A stretch of 64,000 nt of DNA from Komagataeibacter xylinus. GTDB lineage: Bacteria > Pseudomonadota > Alphaproteobacteria > Acetobacterales > Acetobacteraceae. Every line of letters begins with the position of its first letter. The stretch's first letter is position 1. Shown in pieces: positions 1 through 7,142 of the stretch. The notes below the pieces were generated by a model that saw only the letters and a list, made by a program, of their open reading frames with translations, was not told the DNA's origin and did no database searches. Made by a program: the position numbers and the translations under genes. The stretch covers positions 1-64,000 of the forward strand of contig NZ_JARWSK010000002.1 in the NCBI RefSeq assembly GCF_031081985.1. The letters run 5' to 3'.

Positions 1-228
1 AAACACTCAACGCATATTCCTAAAAAGATACGCCAAGCTACCTAGACCAGTCTCACCCAGTCCAGACCGCCAATCATTACCCCCTAAAGAGCAACAATCG
101 CGCCGCCAGCATATCCCTTCCAGATACTCTCTCTATTCTCTTGTCAAAGAACCCTCAACCCATCAGGGCCGAGTAACCTAGCAAATCTACCGGAGAAGCT
201 CAAGAAGTTTCCTCAGCGCCGCCGGTGA
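1..228 (-). other. Leader (5' transcribed region) of an rRNA operon; 16S gene lies off the left edge
   Basis: Read on the minus strand this gene-free stretch runs from an rRNA-type promoter towards the left edge. It holds TGCTCTTTAG (positions 93 to 84), matching the boxA antitermination element, and a GTTCTTTGACAAGAGAAT block (about 152 to 135) of the kind common in pre-16S leaders. The conserved start of 16S (GAGTTTGATC) is not reached, so the gene should begin beyond base 1. No convincing protein gene is present. Promoter and boxA are seen directly; that a 16S gene follows is inferred. Confidence 0.75.
84..93 (-). promoter_or_regulatory. boxA antitermination element
   Basis: Minus-strand TGCTCTTTAG matches the boxA core (TGCTCTTTA) bound by NusB/NusE in rRNA leaders. 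It lies about 140 bases downstream of an rRNA-type promoter, the expected arrangement. Confidence 0.65.
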
Positions 229-233
229 TTGGG

Positions 234-262
234 GATATAGGACCCACACCCCCCAGCGTCAA
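234..262 (-). promoter_or_regulatory. rRNA-type sigma-70 promoter
   Basis: On the minus strand TTGACG (262 to 257) and TATATC (239 to 234) are separated by exactly 17 bases and followed by a C-rich discriminator (CCCCA), the usual layout of strong, stringently controlled rRNA promoters. Transcription would start near 227 and run off the left edge. It lies about 77 bases beyond the stop of the DUF192 gene on the same strand. Confidence 0.75.
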
Positions 263-338
263 TCAGAAAAATGCACCGAAGATGAAAAATATGCTCCGAG
301 GCGCCTTCAAGCCCCCGGAAAACAGCCAGATAATAGAA

Positions 339-851
339 TCACTTACCGGCGGGTTTGCTCACAAGCACGTCAGAATCGACCTTGTCGCCCACCACGATTC
401 CCAGTTTTTCGGTAATGCCGGCCTGCAGTTCCAGCGTTGCGCGCACGGGGCCATGGCTGCTGATGCGGGCCAGGCTAAGCGGCACGGCATTCTCGACAAT
501 GGAGGAGATGCGGTTATCCGCCCCGATAAAGACGATATCGAGCGGGGCTTTTGTGTTCTCCATCCACATGTCGCTCTGGCGCGGGTAGGACCATACGAAG
601 ATCATCCCCGCATCAGCGGGTACTGACGGGCGGAACATCTCGCCCACCTGCTGCTCGCGCGGGGTCATGGCTTTTTCCACCGTGAACACATGCTTTGCGC
701 CATCGGCCGTGGTGATGGTGAGCGGCACGGTGGGCAGCGGGGCCTGCGCGTGGGTGGGTTCACCCGTTTCCTCCGCCGCCATGGCGGGAACGGACACTGC
801 GGCCATGCATGCGGCCAGGGCCAGCCACCGGCCCGCCTTGAAGGACATCAT
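339..851 (-). CDS. DUF192 family exported protein
   Basis: A 170-aa protein with an N-terminal signal peptide (hydrophobic residues 8-24, cleavage probably after AMA near 26) followed by one DUF192 domain. Family signatures visible are TPREQQVGEMFR and MWMENTKAPLDIVFI. The biochemical function of DUF192 proteins is unknown; this one should be periplasmic. I chose the ATG at 851 because AGGAGAG stands 9 bases upstream. An ATG at 890 overlaps the stop of the preceding metallo-hydrolase gene (ATGA) but would give an unusually long n-region before the signal peptide. It follows the MBL gene in the same direction, so the pair is probably co-transcribed. Confidence 0.85.
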   Translation of the reverse strand: MMSFKAGRWLALAACMAAVSVPAMAAEETGEPTHAQAPLPTVPLTITTADGAKHVFTVEKAMTPREQQVGEMFRPSVPADAGMIFVWSYPRQSDMWMENTKAPLDIVFIGADNRISSIVENAVPLSLARISSHGPVRATLELQAGITEKLGIVVGDKVDSDVLVSKPAGK

Positions 852-886
852 AAGCAAATACTCTCCTGCACCCTTTGATCTGTCTG

Positions 887-1546
887 TCATGCCAGGAAGG
901 GATTGCCCTTCCGCTCCGCGCCGATTGTCGTTGCGGGACCATGACCGGGCAGGATCGTGACATCATCACCCAATGTAAGCAATTCCCGCCCGATCGCGGC
1001 AATCAGCTGGTCGTGGTCGCCATAGGGAAAATCGGTGCGGCCCACACCGCCCTTGAACAGCGTATCGCCAACGAAGGCGAAGCGGGCATCCGGATCGTAA
1101 AATACGACATGGCCGGGCGTATGGCCGGGCACATGACGCACTTCAAAGCTGTGACCCAGCGCTTCGAGTGTTTCGCCATGCTTTACAAAACGGTCGGGCT
1201 TTACGTTCTCCAGGCCGCTCAGGCCAAACAGGGCGGCCTGCTGCGGGATGGTGTCAAGCAGGGGCGCATCCGCCTGCTCCGGCCCCAGCACCGGCACGGG
1301 GGCACCCTGCCGGGCCGAGAGCTCGCGCCGCAGGGCATCGGCCCCGCCCGCGTGGTCGAGATGGCCGTGGGTGAGCCAGATGGCATCCACTGCCAGGGCC
1401 TTGTCCGTCAGGGCGGCCATGATGCGCGGCGGGTCCCCGCCCGGATCGACCACGACCGCATGATGCGTCTCGGGGTTCCATAATATGGAGCAGTTCTGCC
1501 CGAATGCGGTCACGGGCACGACTTCAAGTGACAGGGGTGCTGGCAT
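887..1546 (-). CDS. MBL-fold metallo-hydrolase (glyoxalase II-like)
   Basis: A 219-aa single-domain metallo-beta-lactamase-fold protein. The metal-binding THGHLDH motif is at residues 59-65, HVPGHTPGH near 136-144, GDTLF near 160 and PGHGP near 200, so all usual metal ligands are present. Size and motif spacing fit the short glyoxalase II-like or YcbL-like hydrolases, which act on thioesters such as S-lactoylglutathione. The exact substrate cannot be read from sequence. Its stop abuts the DUF192 gene. Confidence 0.85.
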   Translation of the reverse strand: MPAPLSLEVVPVTAFGQNCSILWNPETHHAVVVDPGGDPPRIMAALTDKALAVDAIWLTHGHLDHAGGADALRRELSARQGAPVPVLGPEQADAPLLDTIPQQAALFGLSGLENVKPDRFVKHGETLEALGHSFEVRHVPGHTPGHVVFYDPDARFAFVGDTLFKGGVGRTDFPYGDHDQLIAAIGRELLTLGDDVTILPGHGPATTIGAERKGNPFLA

Positions 1547-1565
1547 GATGGAAAAGCCCTACAAA

Positions 1566-1599
1566 TAAAAAATGCGCCCCACGTTACCGCAGGGCGCAT
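1566..1599 (-). terminator. Rho-independent terminator after the Host_attach-like gene
   Basis: On the minus strand ATGCGCCC (1599-1592) and GGGCGCAT (1579-1572) form a perfect 8-bp stem with a 12-base loop, followed directly by a run of six T. It lies about 24 bases after the stop of the 1623-2003 gene and before the MBL gene. Confidence 0.85.
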
Positions 1600-1622
1600 C
1601 GTTGCTGAACCACGGCTGCGGC

Positions 1623-2003
1623 TCAGCGCTCCTTGGCGAGCGGCCAGCCGGTAGCCGGAATATCGAAGTGCGGGGCCAGCATGTTGTCCGGCGTGTTGGT
1701 CAGGTCATGCTCGACCACCTTCACCACCAGCGGGCGGGCTTCAACGTCCAGATGTTCGCGGATCTGGTGCATCACCTCGCCAGGCGCCGCAAGGGCGATG
1801 CCCGGTGCTTCCTTCGCGCGGACGGCCTTGTTCAGGAATTCGGCAATCACCTTGCCATAGGCACCGTTGCGCGGGGCATCCATGCCCTTGGCGTCGTCGC
1901 TCTTGAGGTGGGTGATGGTGGCCAGACCATGTTCGCCATGCTTGAGAATGCGGGCGTGAATGCTATCGGCCACAACATACCAGACCGGATCGACATAGCT
2001 CAT
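1623..2003 (-). CDS. Host_attach (PF10116)-like protein
   Basis: A 126-aa protein without signal peptide. The N-terminal WYVVADSIHARIL segment and the middle and end (KVIAEFLNKAV, LAAPGEVMHQIREHL, VVEHDLTNTP, LAPHF) follow the pattern of the Host_attach family, which is structurally related to archaeal/eukaryotic release-factor-like (eRF1/baeRF) domains. Despite the name, cellular function is not established; bacterial members are often called stress or ribosome-associated proteins. It is monocistronic, with its own terminator at 1566-1599 and a divergent neighbour (xdhC). The family call rests on remembered motifs rather than a profile search. Confidence 0.6.
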   Translation of the reverse strand: MSYVDPVWYVVADSIHARILKHGEHGLATITHLKSDDAKGMDAPRNGAYGKVIAEFLNKAVRAKEAPGIALAAPGEVMHQIREHLDVEARPLVVKVVEHDLTNTPDNMLAPHFDIPATGWPLAKER

Positions 2004-2133
2004 ATAGTACTACTCCATTCATGCATCGGACCACCCTGTGGTGGCCTGCGTGTTGTTACATTACATGGGGTGTCCGGGCATGCATGTCCAGCGGGTGACA
2101 GGCGCGCATGCGTGCTGATAAAGTAAACCTGCC

Positions 2134-3213
2134 ATGAAAAAGCTTTCCTCGACGCCCGATCCGCTGGATCTCCTGATCGAATGGGCCAAGGCCGGACTGC
2201 CCTGCGCCCTTGCCACCGTCACCTCGACATGGGGCAGTTCCCCCCGGCCTGCGGGCAGCATGATGGCCGTGTGCGAGAATGGCCGCATCGAAGGCTCGGT
2301 CAGCGGTGGCTGCGTGGAAGGCGCCGTCATAGAAGAAGCCACCACCGTCATGCACACCGGCAGACCGGTCGCCCTGTCCTATGGCGTATCGAGCGATGAT
2401 GCCTGGGCGGTGGGGCTGGCCTGTGGCGGGCTGCTTGATGTTTTCGTGGCTGCCGTCAGCACGCCCACCCACCCACAGGGCACGCTGCCGCTGGCCATGC
2501 TGGAAGCCGTGGCCGAAAAGCGCCACGCCCGCGTGCCGGTGATCATCGCGACCGAACTTGCCACCGGCGCATGCCGCCTGCTGTATGATGATACCGCGCC
2601 TGCTACATCAACGGACCTTGACGCCCGCCTGGCCGCCCGCGCACATGATGTTTTTGAAACCGGGCGCAGCCTGCGGCTGGAAGATGCAGCCGGGCAGGCC
2701 ACATGGTTCCTGCATCTCGTGCCCATGCCGCCGCGCCTGCTGGTGGTGGGGGCGGTCCATATCGCGCAGGTGCTGGCCCCCATGGCGCAGACCACCGGCT
2801 TCTCGGTCACGGTCATTGACCCCCGCACGCAACTGGCCACGCCCGAGCGCTTTCCCGGCATCACGCTGGATACCGACTGGCCGGATGAAGCGCTGGAACG
2901 ATTGGGCATCGATAACCAGACCGCCATCGTCACCCTGACGCATGACGCCAAGCTCGATGACCCGACGCTGCAATTCGCCCTGGGCAGCGAGGCTTTTTAT
3001 GTCGGCGCCCTAGGCTCGCGCAAGACGCAGGCTTCGCGCATAGCCCGGCTGCAGGAGGCCGGTTTTGACGCAGGCCAGATCGCGCGCATCCACGGCCCCG
3101 TGGGGCTGGCCATTGGCGCGGTCGGGGCAGCGGAAATCGCGCTCTCGATCCTGGCCGAGATCGTGGCCGTGCGGCACAACAAGCCACTGGGGCGGGTATC
3201 GGGCTGGGCGTGA
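2134..3213 (+). CDS. XdhC/CoxI family molybdenum hydroxylase maturation protein
   Basis: A 359-aa protein. The N-terminal XdhC_CoxI domain carries SVSGGCVEGAV (residues 55-65). The C-terminal Rossmann-like XdhC domain starts near LLVVGAVHIAQVLAP (about 205) and ends with GPVGLAIGAVGAAEIALSILAEI. XdhC proteins bind the molybdenum cofactor and insert it, after sulfuration, into xanthine-dehydrogenase-type enzymes. The stop overlaps the next gene's GTG by four bases (GTGA at 3210-3213), implying translational coupling to a MocA-type cytidylyltransferase. No molybdenum hydroxylase subunit is encoded in the window, so the client enzyme is elsewhere. Confidence 0.9.
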   Translation: MKKLSSTPDPLDLLIEWAKAGLPCALATVTSTWGSSPRPAGSMMAVCENGRIEGSVSGGCVEGAVIEEATTVMHTGRPVALSYGVSSDDAWAVGLACGGLLDVFVAAVSTPTHPQGTLPLAMLEAVAEKRHARVPVIIATELATGACRLLYDDTAPATSTDLDARLAARAHDVFETGRSLRLEDAAGQATWFLHLVPMPPRLLVVGAVHIAQVLAPMAQTTGFSVTVIDPRTQLATPERFPGITLDTDWPDEALERLGIDNQTAIVTLTHDAKLDDPTLQFALGSEAFYVGALGSRKTQASRIARLQEAGFDAGQIARIHGPVGLAIGAVGAAEIALSILAEIVAVRHNKPLGRVSGWA

Positions 3214-4280
3214 CAGCCGCACCGGGGCGCATCGCCGCCATCGTGCTGGCCGGCGGCGCCTCGAGCCGCACGGCGCCCGCGCACAAGCTGCTTGCCCCCG
3301 ATGCCACCGGCCTGCCCATGATCGCCCGCACCCTGCGCGCGGTCACGGCCAGCCGGGCCGCCCCGGTCGTTGTCGTGCTGGGCCACCGGGCCGCCGAGAT
3401 CCGTCAGGCGGCAAGGCTGGGGCTGCAACCCGGCTGCCTGCCCCATTTCATCATCGCGCCCGACCATGCCCATGGCCTGTCACGCACGCTGGCGGCAGGC
3501 ATGCGGGCAGTCATGGATGACCCCACCATAACAGGTGCGCTGATCTGCCTGGGTGACATGCCGCTGGTCGGCACGGAACTGCTCGACCGCATGATGGCCA
3601 CATTCCATGCCCATCCCGGCTGCCCCGGCGTGCTGGCCGTGCATGAGGGCAGGCGCGGCAACCCGGTGCTGTGGAGCCGCAGCCTCTTTGCCGCGCTGAT
3701 GGCGGGCCATGGCGATAGCGGGGCCCGCCACCTGCTGGCACACCATGCCCCCGCCATGCCTCGCGTGGCGGCCGGCGCGGAAATCACGGCGGATTTTGAT
3801 ACCCCGGCGCGACTGGCGGAATTCAGCCGCCTTTTCCGCGGGGAGTTGACCTCAGCCCGGGCCAGCGCGAAGAGGGAAGGCAGCGCATGTGGCGCATCAC
3901 ATGCCAACCAACCAACCAGGACCCATAACATGAGCAAGATCATTCGCACCGAGCCCAACGCCATCCTGTCCAAGGTGGTGGAGTATCATGGCTTCCTGTT
4001 CACGCAGGGATTCGTGGCGCGCGACCTGACCGCCGACATCACGGCCCAGACCAAGGACGTGCTGGCCCAGATTGACGAGGCGCTGGAACTGCATGGCACC
4101 GACAACACCCGCCTGCTGCAGGCCCAGATCTGGCTGAAGGACATCAACGACCGTGACGCGCTGAATGCCGTGTGGGGCCCCTGGCTGCCCAAGGGTGGCG
4201 CACCGGCCCGCGCCTGCGTCGAGGCCAAGATGGCGCACCCGGACGTACTGGTCGAAATCATGATCATCGCAACCAAATAA
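3210..4280 (+). CDS. MocA-like NTP transferase continuous in frame with a RidA-family protein
   Basis: One open frame of 356 codons holds two domains. Residues 1 to about 212 are a MocA/MobA-type nucleotidyltransferase (LAGGASSRTAPAHKLL at 13-28, CLGDMPLV later), expected to make the cytosine dinucleotide form of molybdenum cofactor for XdhC-dependent enzymes. Residues 241-356, from the ATG at 3930, are a complete 116-aa RidA/YjgF-type enamine deaminase-like domain. The linker 213-240 looks like translated intergenic DNA. Removing one G from the GGGG run at 3840-3843 would end MocA at the TGA at 3847-3849 (…RGS stop), leaving RidA as its own gene. So this is either a genuine fusion or a +1 indel joining two genes. 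Confidence 0.8.
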   Translation: MTAAPGRIAAIVLAGGASSRTAPAHKLLAPDATGLPMIARTLRAVTASRAAPVVVVLGHRAAEIRQAARLGLQPGCLPHFIIAPDHAHGLSRTLAAGMRAVMDDPTITGALICLGDMPLVGTELLDRMMATFHAHPGCPGVLAVHEGRRGNPVLWSRSLFAALMAGHGDSGARHLLAHHAPAMPRVAAGAEITADFDTPARLAEFSRLFRGELTSARASAKREGSACGASHANQPTRTHNMSKIIRTEPNAILSKVVEYHGFLFTQGFVARDLTADITAQTKDVLAQIDEALELHGTDNTRLLQAQIWLKDINDRDALNAVWGPWLPKGGAPARACVEAKMAHPDVLVEIMIIATK

Positions 4281-4473
4281 GACTTCGGGGCAGCGGGAAG
4301 GGCGCTTGTGAAACATGTCACATTTTTGCAACTTTCCCGCTTTCCCAGAATCATTCCACTTCTGTTCTCCTCGCTGAAATCCTTGGGATAAGCGGCGGAA
4401 AATCAGGGCATAACTAGTCCAGATAAAGAATATATTCCTATTTTTTTAATTTGAGCACGTTTTTGGAGGAAAT

Positions 4474-4542
4474 ATGCAGTGTTGCTCTTCATCCTCCACA
4501 GCGCAGGCTTGTCAGACTTGCAATGGGCTTGCTACTCGATGA
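4474..4542 (+). CDS. Candidate 22-aa cysteine-rich peptide
   Basis: A short frame (ATG 4474, TGA 4540) preceded by GGAGGA at 4465-4470, among the strongest Shine-Dalgarno matches in the window. The product has four cysteines in 22 residues (core CCSSSSTAQACQTC), with no signal peptide or membrane segment. It lies 59 bases upstream of the CHAP protein gene, inside an otherwise gene-free, AT-rich stretch (4281-4601). It could be a leader peptide, a metal-binding micropeptide or a precursor peptide; no modifying enzyme is adjacent. It resembles no family I know, and chance occurrence cannot be excluded. Confidence 0.4.
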   Translation: MQCCSSSSTAQACQTCNGLATR

Positions 4543-4601
4543 ACGCGATGTGAGCGGATCATTTTGAGAATCACCCGGATGCGGTGGAGAGATTGCGAAA
4601 A

Positions 4602-5369
4602 ATGCGGATCAGAAACATGAAGCGTGGCGTCTTGCTTTCCGTCCTTACGGCCACTTTCGGATTCATGTTTTCTGGGCAGGGTCAGGCCCATGCCACCCGG
4701 CATGTCAGCCACATACACCCGACCGCTGCGCATACGCATACCACTTCTTCCCACCACACCATGGTGCACCGCACGGCCTATCATGGCACCCATACCCATG
4801 AATCCGGGCATGTCATCCAGTGCGTGGCTTTTGCCAAGGCGGCATCCGATGTCGAGATTCGCGGCAACGCGGTAGACTGGTGGTATAACGCCGCAGGCCG
4901 TTACGCACGCGGCAGCGCACCGGAGGAGGGCAGCGTGCTCAACTTCCGTGGCACGCGCCGCATGCCGCTTGGCCATGTGGCCGTGGTGCGCCAGGTGGTC
5001 AATAACCGCACCATCGTCATTGACCAGTCGCACTGGGGCCAGCGCGGCATCAGCCGCGATGTGCAGGTTATCGATGTTTCCCCCAGCAATGACTGGTCCG
5101 CCGTGCGCGTGGCGCTTAACAACCGCAGCGGCGCCTTTGGCAGCATTTATCCCACCTACGGCTTCATCTACGCCCGGCCTGACACGACCTCGAACATGAT
5201 GCTCAGCACCTACCAGAAGGCCATGCACAACCCTGCCGTCATGGCGCAGGCGCATAGCCCAGCGCACCGCTACGGCACGGAAGTGGCGGAAGCGCCCGAG
5301 GGTGTTGCAGGGCGGGCTTCCTCATCCCTCGCCTTTTCGGATGATGCGCCCAACCGTTCGCTGCGCTAA
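4602..5369 (+). CDS. Exported His-rich CHAP-domain protein (putative peptidoglycan amidase/endopeptidase)
   Basis: A 255-aa protein with a signal peptide (positive residues 1-8, hydrophobic to about 24, cleavage near 31), a histidine-rich segment at about 34-69, then a CHAP (NlpC/P60-like) domain. The likely catalytic Cys is C74 in VIQCVAFAK and the His H125 in PLGHVAVV. CHAP enzymes cleave peptidoglycan cross-bridges or stem peptides, so a cell-wall role in the periplasm or outside is likely. The ATG at 4602 has GGAGAG at 4586-4591, 10 bases upstream; an in-frame GTG at 4584 has no such site. A degenerate hairpin repeat follows the stop. Confidence 0.8.
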   Translation: MRIRNMKRGVLLSVLTATFGFMFSGQGQAHATRHVSHIHPTAAHTHTTSSHHTMVHRTAYHGTHTHESGHVIQCVAFAKAASDVEIRGNAVDWWYNAAGRYARGSAPEEGSVLNFRGTRRMPLGHVAVVRQVVNNRTIVIDQSHWGQRGISRDVQVIDVSPSNDWSAVRVALNNRSGAFGSIYPTYGFIYARPDTTSNMMLSTYQKAMHNPAVMAQAHSPAHRYGTEVAEAPEGVAGRASSSLAFSDDAPNRSLR

Positions 5370-5400
5370 TAACAGCACACACGGCAGCAGCCCTGTTGCC

Positions 5401-5440
5401 GGAAATTTTTGCTGAAGCTTTTTTTGTAAAAAGCAGTGCG
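5401..5440. repeat. Degenerate copy of the composite AAGCTT hairpin repeat
   Basis: Contains GCTGAAGCTTTTTTTG then TAAAAAGCAG, a decayed version of the GAAGCTTTTT/AAAAAGCTTC hairpin seen intact elsewhere. It lies about 30 bases after the CHAP gene stop and may act as its terminator. Confidence 0.5.
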
Positions 5441-5486
5441 TCGGATCACACACGCCATTTCCCCATGACAACCCTATAGGCGGCCT

Positions 5487-5948
5487 TCAGTCAGGGCGGC
5501 CTGCACGGTGATAGGGATGCCCGGCTGAAATGGCGCGGGCACGATAAAGCTGCTCGGCCAGCATGCCGCGCACGAGCATGTGCGGCCACGTCATCTTGCC
5601 AAGCGAGAGCGTATGGTCGGCACGCTGCACAACCGGGCCATCAAGCCCTTCCGCCCCGCCAATGACAAAACACAGCGGCCGTGGCGTCTCGATCCACTGT
5701 TCCACCGCACGCGAGAAGGTCACGCTGTCATAGGTGCAGCCGCCTTCATCCATGGCCACGACAATGGCGCGATCTGGCAGGGCTGCCAGAATCGCCTGCC
5801 CTTCCCTGCGCTTGATCTCGTTGGGCGCACCGCGCCCTTCAGGCAGTTCAACCAGCTTGATGCGGGGTGAAAGCCGGGTGGCATAACGCTCGAACAGGTC
5901 GCGCTCCACCCGGTCCTTCATGCGGCCCACGGCAATCAGGTGAAACAA
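5487..5948 (-). CDS. rlmH: 23S rRNA (pseudouridine-1915-N3)-methyltransferase RlmH
   Basis: A 153-aa SPOUT-class methyltransferase of standard family length. The SAM-binding knot motif FVIGGAEG is at 94-101, preceded by MDEGG (66-70), and the conserved C-terminal YRARAISAGHPYHR is complete. RlmH methylates pseudouridine 1915 in helix 69 of 23S rRNA on assembled ribosomes. It is the last gene of a proA-nadD-rsfS-rlmH run, starting 3 bases after the rsfS stop; this order is common in Alphaproteobacteria. Confidence 0.95.
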   Translation of the reverse strand: MFHLIAVGRMKDRVERDLFERYATRLSPRIKLVELPEGRGAPNEIKRREGQAILAALPDRAIVVAMDEGGCTYDSVTFSRAVEQWIETPRPLCFVIGGAEGLDGPVVQRADHTLSLGKMTWPHMLVRGMLAEQLYRARAISAGHPYHRAGRPD

Positions 5949-5951
5949 GGC

Positions 5952-6593
5952 TTACGCCACCGGGCCTGCGGGCGCCTCCGGCGGCACGTCGAGGTCATCG
6001 CCCCACATGCGCTCCAGCCCATAAAGCGCGCGGGCCTCGGCCTTGAACAGATGCACCACGATATCGCCCGCATCCAGCAGCACCCAGTCGGAGCCGGTCG
6101 TCCCTTCCGTGCGCACGCGCTTGAGCCCGGCCTCGCCCAGCTTGCGCTCGATATGCGCGGCCATGGCAGCGATCTGCCGGTCGGCAAGGCCGGTGGCGAT
6201 GACCATGCGGTCGGCAAAGGAGGCGCGGCCCGTCAGGTCGATCACCACGATATCCTCAGCCTTGTCATCTTCCAGGCTGCTGGTGATGATCTCCAGAAAC
6301 TGCTCCACGCGCGGGTCAGGCTCGCGCGCTTCGGCACGGGCAGGGCCTGCCACGGCAGCCTTCTTGCGCGGCGTGCCCGGCACCTGCACGGCACTGCCCA
6401 GTGAACCCGTGACGGCACGCGGCGCGACATGGGGGCTGCCGGTACGGCGCTTGGCGCCACTCTCGGCTATAGGCTTTCTGGTTATGGCTGTTACTCCCGT
6501 CGGCGGCCATGCGCGGCCTGCGATGCACGTATTTCTGTAGCTGATATAGCGTTCTGCGGCGCGGGAAGAAAGACCCATGCGGGCGGCATGCAT
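5952..6593 (-). CDS. rsfS: Ribosome silencing factor RsfS
   Basis: The RsfS/Iojap domain occupies about residues 92-200 of the maximal 213-aa frame (VEQFLEIITSSLEDDKAEDIVVIDL, ADRMVIATGLADRQIAAMA, GDIVVHLF, YGLERMWGDD). RsfS binds uL14 and blocks subunit joining when nutrients are short. The start is unresolved: the first 90 residues are low-complexity, and the longest frame overlaps nadD by about 100 bases. A GTG inside the linker (coding VQVPGTPRKK) is one alternative, so the coordinates mark the maximal frame. Confidence 0.85.
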   Translation of the reverse strand: MHAARMGLSSRAAERYISYRNTCIAGRAWPPTGVTAITRKPIAESGAKRRTGSPHVAPRAVTGSLGSAVQVPGTPRKKAAVAGPARAEAREPDPRVEQFLEIITSSLEDDKAEDIVVIDLTGRASFADRMVIATGLADRQIAAMAAHIERKLGEAGLKRVRTEGTTGSDWVLLDAGDIVVHLFKAEARALYGLERMWGDDLDVPPEAPAGPVA

Positions 6594-7084
6594 GTTGCCA
6601 GCGTTCCTGCCCTGCGCGCGGGCAGCCGCCAGCGCGCAAGCCTGCGGGCAATCTGGCCGTGCAATGCGGCAGGATTATAGCCAGGGCGCGGCAATACGGC
6701 GAAGGGAACCATTTGCACGATATCGCGCCACCGCCGCCAACGGCCCATCTGCGCCAGCCCATCCGCCCCCATCAGCCAGACAAAACGCACATGCGGGAAG
6801 AGCCGCTTCAGCCGCGCCAGCGTATCGACCGTGTAGCGGGTGCCGATGCGGCTTTCGATATCGGTCGCCACCAGCCGCCTGCCCGCAACCCCATCAATGC
6901 GCGCCCGCACCCCCGCCAGGCGCTGCGCCAGCGGGGCCATGCCTGCCACCGGCTTGAGCGGATTGCCCGGCGAGACAAGGAACCACACCTGATCCAGCCC
7001 CAGTTGCCGCAGCGCCCGGCAGGCAAGCTGCACATGGCCCTCATGCACCGGGTTGAACGAACCACCGAGCAGGCCCACGCGCAT
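6491..7084 (-). CDS. nadD: Nicotinate-nucleotide adenylyltransferase NadD
   Basis: With the start at 7084 this is a 197-aa nucleotidyltransferase. The N-terminal GLLGGSFNPVHEGH (T/HxGH signature) binds ATP, and the C-terminal ISATEIR motif is conserved. It adenylates nicotinate mononucleotide in NAD synthesis and pairs functionally with the NAD synthase at 31480-33540. The frame is open to 7135 and ATG 7123 is an alternative start; 7084 puts the nucleotide-binding strand at residues 2-6, as usual. The 3' end overlaps the maximal rsfS frame. Confidence 0.92.
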   Translation of the reverse strand: MRVGLLGGSFNPVHEGHVQLACRALRQLGLDQVWFLVSPGNPLKPVAGMAPLAQRLAGVRARIDGVAGRRLVATDIESRIGTRYTVDTLARLKRLFPHVRFVWLMGADGLAQMGRWRRWRDIVQMVPFAVLPRPGYNPAALHGQIARRLARWRLPARRAGTLATCMPPAWVFLPAPQNAISATEIRASQAAHGRRRE

Positions 7085-7142
7085 GTGCCGCCCATCCCCA
7101 TGGGTCGGGATTACAGGCGCCATGCCACCGCGCACAGCCTCA

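Noticed and set aside
2134-4280. XdhC/MocA as part of a complete xanthine dehydrogenase or CO dehydrogenase operon.
   Set aside because: No molybdenum hydroxylase subunits are present in the window.
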